From NCBI GenBank assembly GCA_016713085.1, contig JADJPV010000002.1:248001-312000 (forward strand): a stretch of 64,000 nucleotides of DNA. Reading direction: 5' to 3'. Origin of the DNA: Chitinophagaceae bacterium. GTDB taxonomy: Bacteria > Bacteroidota > Bacteroidia > Chitinophagales > Chitinophagaceae. Under the pieces are notes generated by a model that saw only the letters and a program-made list of their open reading frames with translations, did not search any database and was not told the DNA's origin. The stretch's first letter is position 1; the number at the start of each line of letters is the position of its first letter. Of this stretch, positions 29,051 through 37,799 are shown piece after piece. The position numbers and the translations under genes were made by a program.

Positions 29051-29598
29051 GGCATATCTGCTTGCCGACGACGAATAACGAACACCATTTTACCGGTCTT
29101 TGACAGCAAAGAGAAACGGCGCTGGCAACTAAATAAAGTTCCCGCCATGCGGGACAAAATGGAAAAAGAAGGGTTGGCATTGTGAGCTGGCGAAGAAGCT
29201 TGGGTTTCGGCAGTTGTTGCACGGACGCTGCTGATCGGGTTGCCGTCACTGCGGCCGGGCAAGTACTGCCGGGAGTGGCAATTGAGAGGAAAAGATTAAT
29301 AGACGGAAGGCGGTTTGGTTTATCCTGTATGCATTTTAATCAACTATGTATTTGTACAGGATAAAGCAAACGGCCTGGCGGTGCGTAGGCAGCTGAGTTT
29401 CTGCATGGCAACGTTTACAGCGCCATGCTTTGGAACGATGCCGCCGAAGTTTCTAATAGTCAGTCTAATGCTGCGGAAACATGTAAAATATCTACCCTTG
29501 CAAATAAATGGAAGTGATTTGATGTCGAATTTTCAATGATTTTTCGACATGAGAGATTTTTTATGTCGAATTGATCAACATGAAAAATCCCATGTTTG
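29051..29598. other. Gene-free stretch with ATGTCGAA half-sites
   Basis: Continues the G/A-rich composition to about 29500. Short open frames here look like chance. At 29522-29550 ATGTCGAA and TTCGACAT form an inverted repeat, and a third ATGTCGAA at 29563 gives an alternative pairing. Related ATGTCG words occur upstream of the Fic gene (5017 and 5057). Confidence 0.35.
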
Positions 29599-30045
29599 CT
29601 ATGCAACGGCCAATTTCTTTCTTGTATTCATCACACTTGCATTTTTAAAATGAGTATTCTCAGGAACAACTAATTTATACGGACGGTTAAACGCTTCCTG
29701 ACTGATTTTGAAATGAGTTGCAAGTTTCCTAATGACTTCTTTTGAAAGACCCTTCTTGTAGTTGAGAATATCAGAAGCATAACCTTTGCTGATGTCTAAA
29801 ATTTCAACAAGGTCTTTTGCTTTTAAATTGTGGTCTTCCATCAATGAATGAAGAATCTGAATTGGATCCAACTCATCAAAGCTATTGTGCTCTGCATCCC
29901 ACTTTTCAATTAATAAAGTAAGCAAAGCAATCTCGTCTTTTGTATTACGATCTTTGGCTCCGGAAAAAACAAGCTCTTCCAATGCATTGCTATACTCTTT
30001 GTATTGCATCTTACTTGTGATAACTTTGTATTTCAATGTTGTCAT
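29599..30045 (-). CDS. higA: HigA-type antitoxin, XRE helix-turn-helix
   Basis: 148 residues from the ATG at 30045 (MTTLKYKVITSKMQYKEYSN); the frame is open 23 codons farther upstream but that part overlaps higB and is unlikely. The C-terminal region has a helix-turn-helix (NLKAKDLVEILDISKGYASD, ILNYKKGLSKEVIRKLATHF). It would neutralise the HigB toxin encoded just upstream and repress the shared promoter. The order toxin then antitoxin is typical of higBA. Confidence 0.82.
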   Translation of the reverse strand: MTTLKYKVITSKMQYKEYSNALEELVFSGAKDRNTKDEIALLTLLIEKWDAEHNSFDELDPIQILHSLMEDHNLKAKDLVEILDISKGYASDILNYKKGLSKEVIRKLATHFKISQEAFNRPYKLVVPENTHFKNASVMNTRKKLAVA

Positions 30046-30055
30046 GATTACTATT

Positions 30056-30387
30056 TTAATAAATGCTAACTGTATATTGCTTGTTGCTGTCGCAAAGTTT
30101 ATCGTACTCTGCATGTGTTCCTATCCAACAAACAAAAAGGTGCACCTGTTTATCTCCAAAGGCATACCCACAAATCATCCGGTAATTATTGCCTCCAATG
30201 TCAAAGACTACTCTGTTTGAACTTTTTCCCAATAAATCTGCACTGGGGAAAGTGTTTTGTATATCTGTTGGTTTTTCCCAATCTGCATATTTGATTTTGA
30301 CAACCAATCACCAAATGGCAGTTTGCTTTGTGGGTTATGCCGGACAAATTCCTCAATTGTTTCTTTTCTAATCAGGTGAACTTTCAT
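30056..30387 (-). CDS. higB: HigB-type mRNA interferase toxin, one frameshift
   Basis: Joined protein of about 110 residues: ATG 30387 (MKVHLIRKETIEEFVRHNPQ), then SKLPFGDWLSK, then after a break KIKYADWEKPTDIQNTFPSA and a RelE/HigB core (NRVVFDIGGNNYRMICGYAF, VCWIGTHAEYDK). The break is four T at 30295-30298; five give a continuous frame. If the error is real the toxin is dead, which would be consistent with a solitary antitoxin. Ends 10 bases before higA. Confidence 0.8.
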
Positions 30388-30485
30388 AACAAAGATAAGA
30401 TTAATTATTGAAAAGTTCTCAAAATGAGAACTTTTTCATATTTTGAGAACTCTCTTATAAATCAATAGTTTACGAATATAGGAAT

Positions 30486-30929
30486 TCATGGCATTAGTAG
30501 TTTCACCTTCCCATTTGTTACTTTATCAAACAAAGTTTCATCATTCTTTGTATCGTACATAAATGGCAGAAACATTTGTAACGGCTTCGCCTGACCTAAC
30601 AGAATCATGCTGCATTGAATCTCTGTCCAATCACTGAGGATTTTCCAAGCTGTTTTATTTGCCTGGGCCTGCAGTGTTGCTTTGGTATCGGGACGGGGAC
30701 GTTTTACGTCTTTCCAAAGTACCAGGAAACATTCTTCGGTTTGGGCTTTTAAATGAAACGGTAAGGTTTGTTGCAACTGCTGATCATACAGCAGAAAGGT
30801 GATGCCGGTGCAGACTTTGTTTGCGTATTGCTTGTTGATGTTGGTTGCTCCTATCTCAACTAACAATTCTTCTATACGTGCCATTGATTTACTTGCTTCG
30901 ATGTTTGAGGTATAGTTCTTAATGTTCAT
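30486..30929 (-). CDS. Conserved hypothetical protein of mobile elements
   Basis: 147 residues (MNIKNYTSNIEASKSMARIEEL...). It contains LLYDQQLQQTLPFHLKAQ and a lysine-rich TKATLQAQANKTAWKILSDW, a pattern known to me from hypothetical genes of Bacteroidota integrative elements. Its start overlaps the end of the next upstream gene (30919). No function known. Confidence 0.6.
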   Translation of the reverse strand: MNIKNYTSNIEASKSMARIEELLVEIGATNINKQYANKVCTGITFLLYDQQLQQTLPFHLKAQTEECFLVLWKDVKRPRPDTKATLQAQANKTAWKILSDWTEIQCSMILLGQAKPLQMFLPFMYDTKNDETLFDKVTNGKVKLLMP

Positions 30930-31210
30930 TGGTTTGATTTTTTTGTGATTGAAAATGTTTTATTACTGCTATTCGTTTTGCCAGATCGATTACATTGGGT
31001 TCATCTTTTTTTACAAGTGGATTGTTTGGATCATTGGTTAAATAGGCTTGCCAGATTTGTCCGATGGAATATTGATTTGAGCATTCAATGTCTTTGATGC
31101 GTTGCTGTTTTGCCTGTTGCATTGTTTCTTCATCGAGTAAAAGTTTTAGTTGTTCAAAATGTTGTACGGTGACGTGCTGAAAGATTTTCTTGCCATCTAA
31201 AAGCTTTCAT
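30919..31210 (-). CDS. Small hypothetical protein, probable frameshift near the start
   Basis: The open frame with ATG at 31122 (MQQAKQQRIKDIECSNQYSI) gives 67 residues, but the same frame continues upstream through LLDGKKIFQHVTVQHFEQLK to near 31205, where an ATG exists one base out of phase. About 97 residues if joined. Same direction as and overlapping the following gene by 11 bases. Function unknown. Confidence 0.5.
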
Positions 31211-31236
31211 AGAGAAACTGTATATCTCTTACCAAG

Positions 31237-32055
31237 TCAATGTTTGTTTGATCTGTTGTGTTTACTTGGTTTGGTTTTATTTTTATGTTGAGCATCCACT
31301 TGTGCAGAGGCTTGCCAATCTTTAATCTTTAGTTTATCGGTAAGCATCCAGTTCTTCCCCTGGTTGTAGAAGAAGAATTTCTTTGCTTCGTCTGGTGGGT
31401 ATGAATGCTGATTAAAGAACTCTTCGGCTGCTGAGAGCGATGGTGTATTTCGACTGTGCTCAATACTGCCATCTACCGCCCCATCGACTACGCTCAGGGT
31501 GCTGCCCGACTGGTGTACTGATTTTGGGACACGGCGGAAGTCACTGTTTTTTTCTTCATTTCTTCCTTTCTCCTTCAAAAAATTTGCGGGTGTGTTACAC
31601 ACTGTTTTTTGTTTAGTACTGTTTGGTTTTATAATGTGTACCGATTTTGGGACTGGTGCAGTATCGATATTGGTACTGGCTTGTACTGATTTTGGGACAC
31701 TGCCGGTATCATTATCGGTACCGAAGAGATCGAGTTGTTTGTACCTGGTTGGCTGTTCGGGTTGAACATCTAAAGGAATAATGCTGATACGGACCAGATG
31801 AAACTTGTTAATCGAGGGATGATAGAAAATGTATTTGGCTTCATGCAGTTCTTTGATGCATTTGTGATAGGTGTTCTTGCTGCCGATCTTTGATAGCTGC
31901 ATGATATTATCCCTGTAAATGGAGAAAGGATTGTGAAAGCGGTTGAAGTTCCAGTACTGGAATAAAGCCATATAAAGGCTCACATGCGAAGATGTAAGCC
32001 TTTGATCACTACGAACAAGCGCAAAGAAGGCGTTGAGGTGCCTTACATAGTTCAT
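31237..32055 (-). CDS. Replication-initiator-like winged-helix protein
   Basis: 272 residues. The N-terminal 95 look like a winged-helix domain (HLNAFFALVRSDQRLTSSHV, YHKCIKELHEAKYIFYHP) as in replication or regulatory proteins of Bacteroidota elements. The middle is a low-complexity linker with three VPKSV repeats and a segment (TLSVVDG) encoded by a dispersed CTTCGACT-type repeat. The C-terminus reads DEAKKFFFYNQGKNWMLTDK and ends basic. The function (replication or transfer control) is inferred from the fold and setting. Confidence 0.55.
   Translation of the reverse strand: MNYVRHLNAFFALVRSDQRLTSSHVSLYMALFQYWNFNRFHNPFSIYRDNIMQLSKIGSKNTYHKCIKELHEAKYIFYHPSINKFHLVRISIIPLDVQPEQPTRYKQLDLFGTDNDTGSVPKSVQASTNIDTAPVPKSVHIIKPNSTKQKTVCNTPANFLKEKGRNEEKNSDFRRVPKSVHQSGSTLSVVDGAVDGSIEHSRNTPSLSAAEEFFNQHSYPPDEAKKFFFYNQGKNWMLTDKLKIKDWQASAQVDAQHKNKTKPSKHNRSNKH
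31514..31698. repeat. Three TGTACYGATTTTGGGAC repeats inside the Rep-like gene
   Basis: 17-base copies at 31514-31530, 31637-31653 and 31682-31698, identical except for one C/T. On the coding (minus) strand they give VPKSV each time. They are spaced unevenly (123 and 45 bases) but in frame. The near-identity at the DNA level is notable: iteron-like binding sites or recent duplication. Confidence 0.6.
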
Positions 32056-32309
32056 GATGGTGAATGGTCAATGGTGAGTGGTGAATTGGGTTTACCTGCT
32101 TTGAACATTCTCATTGAGTAACATGGTAACAGGTGCTTCCATGTTGGGAATGTTTTTATAAACTGCTTTTGTTGTTTACGTTTTTTCTTTTCTGCAATGG
32201 ATAGTGCTGGCTTGCAGTTACACTTTTGCTTTTTGGTATGGTTGCGGCCACGGTAAGGAGAAAACATAATTTGAAAATTTGCTGATGTGCTAATGGAAAC
32301 AAAATCCAT
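32052..32309 (-). CDS. Small basic hypothetical protein
   Basis: Up to 85 residues; MFSPYRGRNHTKKQK at 32267 is a more plausible start, giving 71. Very basic (KKKRKQQKQF). It ends in a GGTGAATGG-type repeat tract, suggesting the last residues are repeat-derived. It overlaps the Rep-like gene start by 4 bases. Weakly supported. Confidence 0.35.
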   Translation of the reverse strand: MDFVSISTSANFQIMFSPYRGRNHTKKQKCNCKPALSIAEKKKRKQQKQFIKTFPTWKHLLPCYSMRMFKAGKPNSPLTIDHSPS

Positions 32310-32316
32310 CCTTCGA

Positions 32317-32366
32317 CCCTTCGAATGCGCTCAGGGCCGCTCAGGTCCTTCGACTGCGCTCAGGAC
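32317..32366. repeat. Two CTTCGA...CTCAGG repeats in tandem
   Basis: CCCTTCGAATGCGCTCAGGG at 32317-32336 and GTCCTTCGACTGCGCTCAGG at 32345-32364, in the gap before the excisionase-like gene. Confidence 0.7.
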
Positions 32367-32369
32367 TTG

Positions 32370-32645
32370 TTAGCGGCGAATGGGCTTTTTGTTTTTGGCC
32401 ATGAGTTGCATGATGTCGTCGTGATCGAAGAACATGAGGCCGCCGATTTTAGAACCGATGAGTAGTTCGTTTTCCTGCATGTTCTGTAGTGTGCCGGGTG
32501 AAATACCGAGCAGCTCCCTGACTTCATAGGACTTCAGCCATTTCTTGGGTTTGTTGGGTGCTTCCTGCAGAAGTGCTTTGATGTCGGTAAGTAGTTCTGA
32601 TTTGAATTGCTGAAGATCTTCTTTGGTGAGAATGTTTACTGCCAT
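32370..32645 (-). CDS. Helix-turn-helix excisionase-like protein
   Basis: 91 residues from the ATG at 32645 (MAVNILTKEDLQQFKSEL). It has a MerR/excisionase-type winged helix: WLKSYEVRELLGISPGTLQN, GGLMFFDHDDIMQLMAK. Such proteins bind DNA near attachment sites and help excision or regulate element genes. The frame is open 23 codons farther upstream, but the shorter start matches the family. Confidence 0.75.
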   Translation of the reverse strand: MAVNILTKEDLQQFKSELLTDIKALLQEAPNKPKKWLKSYEVRELLGISPGTLQNMQENELLIGSKIGGLMFFDHDDIMQLMAKNKKPIRR

Positions 32646-32797
32646 GTGGTGAAATTTTATGACAGCAAAAAGAGAAGGATGTTTGCAGATTTCAAAACTG
32701 CAAGCCTTGTACAAGTTGGTTGAAATGTAGCAGGGATAAGGATTTTGATTTGAAAATTTGAGAATATGCTAATTTGAAAATGTGGTGCAAAAGTGGA

Positions 32798-33319
32798 TTA
32801 TTCTGTAAATAAACTTTTACGTGTTATCGCCTGCAGAAAGTATTCGAACTCATTTGCCCAAATATCTTTGTCTGTATCAATTGTTTCAAGCGAAGGTTTG
32901 TATCGAAGTTTAAGAAAATAGATAAATCCTTTGTAAAATTTTTCCAGGTTATCTGAGAGTTTACCGAATTCATTACAAAACTCAGTGACTGCCTCCGCCT
33001 GGCCGGAGGTTCTTTCAAACATATAATCCTTCCAAAGATGGTGAACCAATATATTCCTTTTGGTTAAATAGGTATCAAGGTCATCAGTTAAAACTAATTT
33101 AGGAGTAGTTTGAAGTTGGTTAAATATGTTGCCAAGAGTTGGCTTTTTAAGTTTTATGAATTTTCTGGACTCATCTAAAAAGTCTTCTGTTGTAATGTAT
33201 TTAAAGTCGCTATTAAAATCAATCAAAAATGTAACAAGGCTTCTGGTAAGATATTCAACCCTTTGCGCTGAAACTAATGCCATGCCAATTCTTGCATAAA
33301 CAGATGAATCATTTGCCAT
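32798..33319 (-). CDS. Hypothetical protein with palindromic insert
   Basis: 173 residues, mostly helical (MANDSSVYARIGMALVSAQRVEYLTRSLV...). It includes LTKRNILVHHLWKDYMF. TSGQAEA at about 104-110 is encoded by the palindrome CCTCCGCCTGGCCGGAGG (32992-33009), a likely repeat insertion. Function not recognised. Confidence 0.6.
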   Translation of the reverse strand: MANDSSVYARIGMALVSAQRVEYLTRSLVTFLIDFNSDFKYITTEDFLDESRKFIKLKKPTLGNIFNQLQTTPKLVLTDDLDTYLTKRNILVHHLWKDYMFERTSGQAEAVTEFCNEFGKLSDNLEKFYKGFIYFLKLRYKPSLETIDTDKDIWANEFEYFLQAITRKSLFTE

Positions 33320-33374
33320 TTCGGAAAGTTAAAACGAAACGGCTTCATGCTCTTTAAAAAAATCAGAAGGAAGA

Positions 33375-33602
33375 TTAATATTTCAACAATTCCGAAGGAT
33401 GAATGTCAAGTCCTTCGGCGAGGCGAATGATGGTGTAGAGCGTTGGATTGACCTTGGCATTTGCAGTTCTTTGGACCTGGGCATATTCTAAGCCGGATGC
33501 TGCGGCAAGCTGGTGAAGGCTCATGCCTTTTTTCTTCAGCCATTTCTGCAGGTTATCTGCAAACTCCTTTTGTGCCTTTTGTCTTTCGGTCATGAAAGGC
33601 AA
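33375..33602 (-). CDS. XRE-family transcriptional regulator
   Basis: 75 residues (or 72 from the second Met). Complete helix-turn-helix: KWLKKKGMSLHQLAAASGLE, YAQVQRTANAKVNPTLYTII, RLAEGLDIHPSELLKY. A compact Cro/CI-like regulator of the element. Confidence 0.8.
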   Translation of the reverse strand: MPFMTERQKAQKEFADNLQKWLKKKGMSLHQLAAASGLEYAQVQRTANAKVNPTLYTIIRLAEGLDIHPSELLKY

Positions 33603-33725
33603 GGTGTGCAGTAGCAGAAGATTTATTGGTGTATAATTCTATACCAGTGTTAGCTTTTCTTTATTTTTGGCAAAGTATCTGCGATAGAACCAAATTAAAG
33701 TGACTTTCGTTAATACTGCATTGAA

Positions 33726-33944
33726 ATGGAACATCAAGCTTATTTGCAAATGCCAATCAAACAACTTTCAATCAATGACGACTTGAAGGAGTTATTGACT
33801 TTCCATGGCTATCATACACTCGGTGATGTGCTGGAGAAAGAAGTTAGTTTTCTTCGTAACCGGAACGGGTTAACGTTGCATGATGAACTGGAGCTTTATA
33901 AGCTGGTGAACGAGTATGGATTGAAGGAGTTGTGGAAGGGTTAA
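33726..33944 (+). CDS. Small protein, RNA polymerase alpha-CTD-like fold possible
   Basis: 72 residues (MEHQAYLQMPIKQLSINDDL...). The repeated helix pattern DLKELLTFHGYHTLGDVLEK and LHDELELYKLVNEYG recalls alpha-CTD-like helix-hairpin-helix modules. Function unknown. Followed by dispersed repeats at 33977 and 34006. Confidence 0.55.
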   Translation: MEHQAYLQMPIKQLSINDDLKELLTFHGYHTLGDVLEKEVSFLRNRNGLTLHDELELYKLVNEYGLKELWKG

Positions 33945-33976
33945 GGAAAGCCGTGAGTAGTGAGTGGTCGATGATG

Positions 33977-34037
33977 AATCCTTCGACTTCGCTCAGGATT
34001 CAATGCCCTTCGATGCTTCGACTTCGCTCAGCACAGG
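33977..34037. repeat. CTTCGACTTCGCTCAGG repeat pair
   Basis: AATCCTTCGACTTCGCTCAG followed by GATT at 33977-34000 (a palindrome) and a second degenerate copy at 34006-34037, preceded by GTGAGTAGTGAGTGG tandem-like sequence. Confidence 0.65.
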
Positions 34038-34042
34038 CTTAC

Positions 34043-35316
34043 TCAGGATTTATTCACTTTTCTTTTCGTAGTAATCTTGTCTTTTTGTTTCTGTACTACT
34101 TCCGATTTTATTCTCTGCAGGTGATTGATGAGTAGGAATAATTTATCGTGCAGGGAATTAATAGTGGAAAGATCGATGTTGTAAAAAAGGTTGTAGAGAT
34201 TCTTGGGAGAAATATTGTGTTGGGTTGATGTGTGTGCAATTTTTGCAAAGTCATCAATCATAGGACGTATTTTTTTATTGCTGATCAAGCCTGCCTCGTG
34301 TTCTATACGTTTGAACAATGCGAGTTCTTCAATGCTGTAATTGTACCAGATGCCTTTATTGTAAACATCCTGGTTGAAGTTGGCGGGTGTAATAAAACCA
34401 ATGGTATGTGTTTTTTCCTGGTATTTTATTTCCCGTGCCAACCAATCTTTCAGATCTTCTTTTACTGATTTCGATGCAGGACGTAAGGTTGCTCCGGGAC
34501 GTATGTGTAATTGACTGATTTGTTTGTAGAAAAATGAAAGACGTTCTATTCTTGCTTTGGGATCAACCAAACTCGCTGCATTCTCACAAATGAAATCGAC
34601 GAGATAATCTTTAAACTCTGTTGTATTGAAATCTAAATAAATGAGCAAGGTTGTGATAGGCGGACACTGGTTTGCAATACGCTTTGTTTGTTTCAGATTG
34701 CTGATGCCTATTAACAGATCGTTCAGGTACCGCATTTTGCGGTATGAGATGGTTGGTTGTATTGTGGAATCAGTAATGTTGTAGAGGTAGGCCAGCAGCA
34801 TATCGATAAGCGATTTGTCTGTTTTTAACTTTGAGAGTTTTTGTTTGATGTTTTTTATTTCATTGCTCCATTTGTTTTGTAATAAGGCCCATTCATGATC
34901 GGGTACTTTGTGATCGTAGTTAACATATTGCGGAAAACAGGTTTGAAGCTCCTCTAAAGTTTCACGGAAGGAAAGATAGAGGGATTTGTAAATTTTGGAA
35001 AGCTGTGTATCGCCGGGGCTTGAGGCAAAGGTTTCATGTATGCCGGGCATCAGGAAATGTGTAAGTGTATCGAGCAAATGAATTAAAGCCGATATATGTT
35101 GCCGTATAAACAGTTCCCGATGTTTCTCTTTTCTAAACTATAAGCAACAGGTTTAATGCGTTTCCGGAATCTGTTATTTTCATCATGCGCCTGTTGTCCA
35201 ATTATTAGCAATTGCTTTTCGAGTTCGGGTGTTGTTGTTTCATGCAGCCAGTGTTTTGGATGAAGGTTTTCTGAAATCATTGTATCTAACGATTCCAATT
35301 CGTAAGGTAGCGCCAT
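34043..35316 (-). CDS. Hypothetical mobile-element protein (distantly RteC-like?), one frameshift
   Basis: Joined protein of about 424 residues: 35316 (MALPYELESLDTMISENLHP) to the break near 35120, then EKHRELFIRQHISALIHLLD and the long piece ending at 34043. Four A in GAAAAG (five needed) explain the break. The C-terminal part (SIEELALFKRIEHEAGLISN ... HDKLFLLINHLQRI) recalls the end of RteC regulators, but similarity is weak. Common in Bacteroidota elements; no proven role. Confidence 0.55.
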
Positions 35317-35633
35317 AGTGTTTTATTCTCTATCTTCTTTCCCATCAGCTCAAAGAAGAATAGCAGTGATTTAATTGTCATAAGTAGCATTTGTTTTCAG
35401 TGTGCCCGATAGGTATCGAGTGTCCAAAAAAATGTCAATATAATATAACGTTTAGAACCAGTTTTTGTACTTGACAATTTGTACAGCCTGTACAATGGAT
35501 TTGTTTTGTATGCAGCGACAGATGTTTGTTTATAGTCTTGATTTTGATGTAGTTTGGCAGATTCTATTTTAATTTGATAATTTTATCATCACTTGCAGCA
35601 AGCAAGTTCTGCCAAAAGCCACTAAACTTAAAC
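35317..35633. promoter_or_regulatory. Sigma-gene upstream region with TTGTACAG palindrome
   Basis: No gene in these 317 bases. TTGTACAGCCTGTACAA at 35479-35495 is an 8-base inverted repeat with one spacer base, about 140 bases before the sigma-factor start, and could be an operator. Confidence 0.35.
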
Positions 35634-36239
35634 ATGAGGGTACTAACCGGGGATACTGAATTACTTGATGCATTGAAGCAAGGCGAAAGCCATGCGTTTA
35701 ATGAGGTGTATGGTTTGTTCTATAAACCCCTGTGTTACTTTGCTGAAAAAATTACCGGCGACAGTTCTCAAGCCGAAGATATTGCCACCGAAAGTTTTGT
35801 GAAGCTGTTGCAAAAGAACCCCGACTTTGAAACGCTCCAGCATTTAAAATCTTTTCTTTACACTACTACAAAGAATGCCTGCTATGATTACCTGCGTATG
35901 CAAAAGCGGCATGAGCAAACCCACACGGAAATGAAGTACCTCGCTGATATAAGTGAGGAAGAAACAGAACAGGCCGTTATTATGGCTGAAGTATTACAGG
36001 CTATTTATACAGCCATTGATCAGTTGCCTGACAAATATAAAGCCGTGCTTAAACTGGCATTGATCGAAGGATTGAGTAATGATGAAATTGTGGCACAAAC
36101 CGGGATAGCTTACCAAACGGTGCGGAATCACAAATCGGCAGCGATCAAACTGTTACGTATTTCACTATTTAAGAATAGCAGCATCAGTTCCTTTGTCCTT
36201 TTCTGCAGCCTGGTTTATTTTGGTGAGAAGTTGCAATAG
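35634..36239 (+). CDS. ECF sigma-70 factor (FecI-like)
   Basis: 201 residues from the ATG at 35634 (MRVLTGDTELLDALKQGESH); the frame runs 20 codons farther upstream without typical sequence. Region 2 (FNEVYGLFYKPLCYFAEKIT, AEDIATESFVKLL) and region 4 (AIDQLPDKYKAVLKLALIEG, LSNDEIVAQTGIAYQTVRNH) are clear. It would direct RNA polymerase to the SusC/SusD operon downstream under control of the FecR anti-sigma protein. Confidence 0.9.
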   Translation: MRVLTGDTELLDALKQGESHAFNEVYGLFYKPLCYFAEKITGDSSQAEDIATESFVKLLQKNPDFETLQHLKSFLYTTTKNACYDYLRMQKRHEQTHTEMKYLADISEEETEQAVIMAEVLQAIYTAIDQLPDKYKAVLKLALIEGLSNDEIVAQTGIAYQTVRNHKSAAIKLLRISLFKNSSISSFVLFCSLVYFGEKLQ

Positions 36240-36471
36240 GAAACAGATTGAATGTTTGATTTCATTCTTTTCGGTTCTTGCTCTATAAGCTACCACGATA
36301 CGGTAAAAACTTCCATAACCTATGCAAAACAGGGCGTCCAATCTTCTACTGAATCATTCTTTTGCTCCCGGCAAGTACAAACTTGTTCTTGAAACGTTCT
36401 ATTTAAAGTGAGCATTACTTTTTGGTTATTGTTTTGTAAAGTTTTGACCATCCTTTTGTTAAATATCATAC

Positions 36472-37693
36472 ATGCGGGGAAGATTATTTTATATCAGTGA
36501 GCTTATTGGTAAAGAGTTGAACGGAGACATTACTGTTGATGAATCAAGGGTATTAGATGAATGGGTAAACAATTCTTTTGCTAACAAAACGTTGTTTGAT
36601 CAATTGCATAACGATGCATTTGTAAAACAACAACTGAAAAAATTTGACCGTTACGATATTGAGAAGAACAGGGCATATTTGATGGGGAAACTGGAGGAAA
36701 GGGTGAATGGTGACCCTTCGACTGACGTTCAGGGTACAAAAAGTATTCAACTATGGAAACGTATTGCGGTGGCTGCTTCGATTGTTGGAGTATTATTTTT
36801 GCAGGCTATTGGTTTCTTGAATAGCCCTTCGACTACGCTCAGGACTACGGACGGCCCTTTGACTATCGTTCAGGATGTGCAAGCACCCGATAAAAACCGT
36901 GCACAAATTAAGCTGCCAGATGGAACAACAATTTTTCTAGATAGTGCGAGTAATGGTGAATTGGGTAGCATAAATGGAGTGAAGTTGGTGAAGACTGCAG
37001 ATGGGAAAATTGAATATAGTTTTGAATCGAATGTAGTTGGCGACGAGATAGTTTATAGTACTTTTAAGCAACCCAAGAGGAAGTACGGTAATTGATATAA
37101 AGCTAACAGATGGAAGTCGTGTATGGTTGAATGCTGGCTCATCAATCACTTATCCCGTTGCTTTTGTAGGCAATGAAAGAAAAGTGGAGATAACTGGTGA
37201 GGCCTACTTTGAAGTTGCACATAATACAAAACAACCATTTCATGTAAAGGTGAATGATATGGAAGTAGCTGTATTGGGCACACATTTTAATATCAACAGT
37301 TATAATGATGAACCATCCGTAAAAACAACCTTACTCGAAGGAAAAGTGATGGTGAAAAAAGCTGATGGATTTGTTTTATTGAATCCCGGTCAACAAGCTG
37401 TTGTTTTACCGGAACAACAGAATATTAGGATTCTACCTGATGTAGATATTGAAGAAGCGATAGCATGGAAGAATGGAAGATTCATGTTTAATGGAGCTGA
37501 TGTTGAAGCCATCATGAGGCAGGTAGCAAGGTGGTATGATGTGGATATTGTTTATGAGCAAAAAATTAACGAACCGATAACGGGAGGGTTAGGACGTTCG
37601 GAGAATGTACAACAACTCCTGAATGTACTGGAGGCTACGGGGAAAGTGAAATTTCAGGTAAACGGCAAACAAATCGTTGTAAGAGCGAATTAG
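36472..37693 (+). CDS. FecR anti-sigma factor with repeat-derived linkers, one frameshift
   Basis: Joined protein of about 406 residues. N-terminal cytoplasmic anti-sigma domain, one membrane helix at about 85-105 (VAASIVGVLFLQAIGFL), then the periplasmic FecR domain (KLTDGSRVWLNAGSSITYP, GEAYFEVAHNTKQPFHV) and a C-terminal STN-like part. The break near 37066 is an extra T: TTT instead of TTTT gives STLSNPRGSTVIDIK. Three copies of the dispersed CTTCGACT repeat lie in frame in linkers (36713, 36825, 36854). Confidence 0.87.
36713..36873. repeat. Three dispersed repeats within fecR
   Basis: CCCTTCGACTGACGTTCAGG at 36714, CCCTTCGACTACGCTCAGGA at 36825 and CCTTTGACTATCGTTCAGGA at 36855. All are translated, encoding DPSTDVQG, SPSTTLRT and PLTIVQD on the two sides of the membrane helix. 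Confidence 0.65.
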
Positions 37694-37799
37694 AATATTA
37701 AAACAAAAAGGCCGGCAGTGCTCGAACACTACCGGCTGGTTGAGCAAACATAAAAACTCTTGACATGAATCCTTATTTCTTCACCCAACAACCAAAGCT

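Noticed and set aside
28603..29262. Overlapping minus-strand open frames of 118, 155 and 89 codons
   Set aside because: They lie opposite a G/A-rich structured region, are dominated by Ser/Leu/Pro/Cys/His as expected from pyrimidine-rich antisense, overlap one another in different frames and show no domain.
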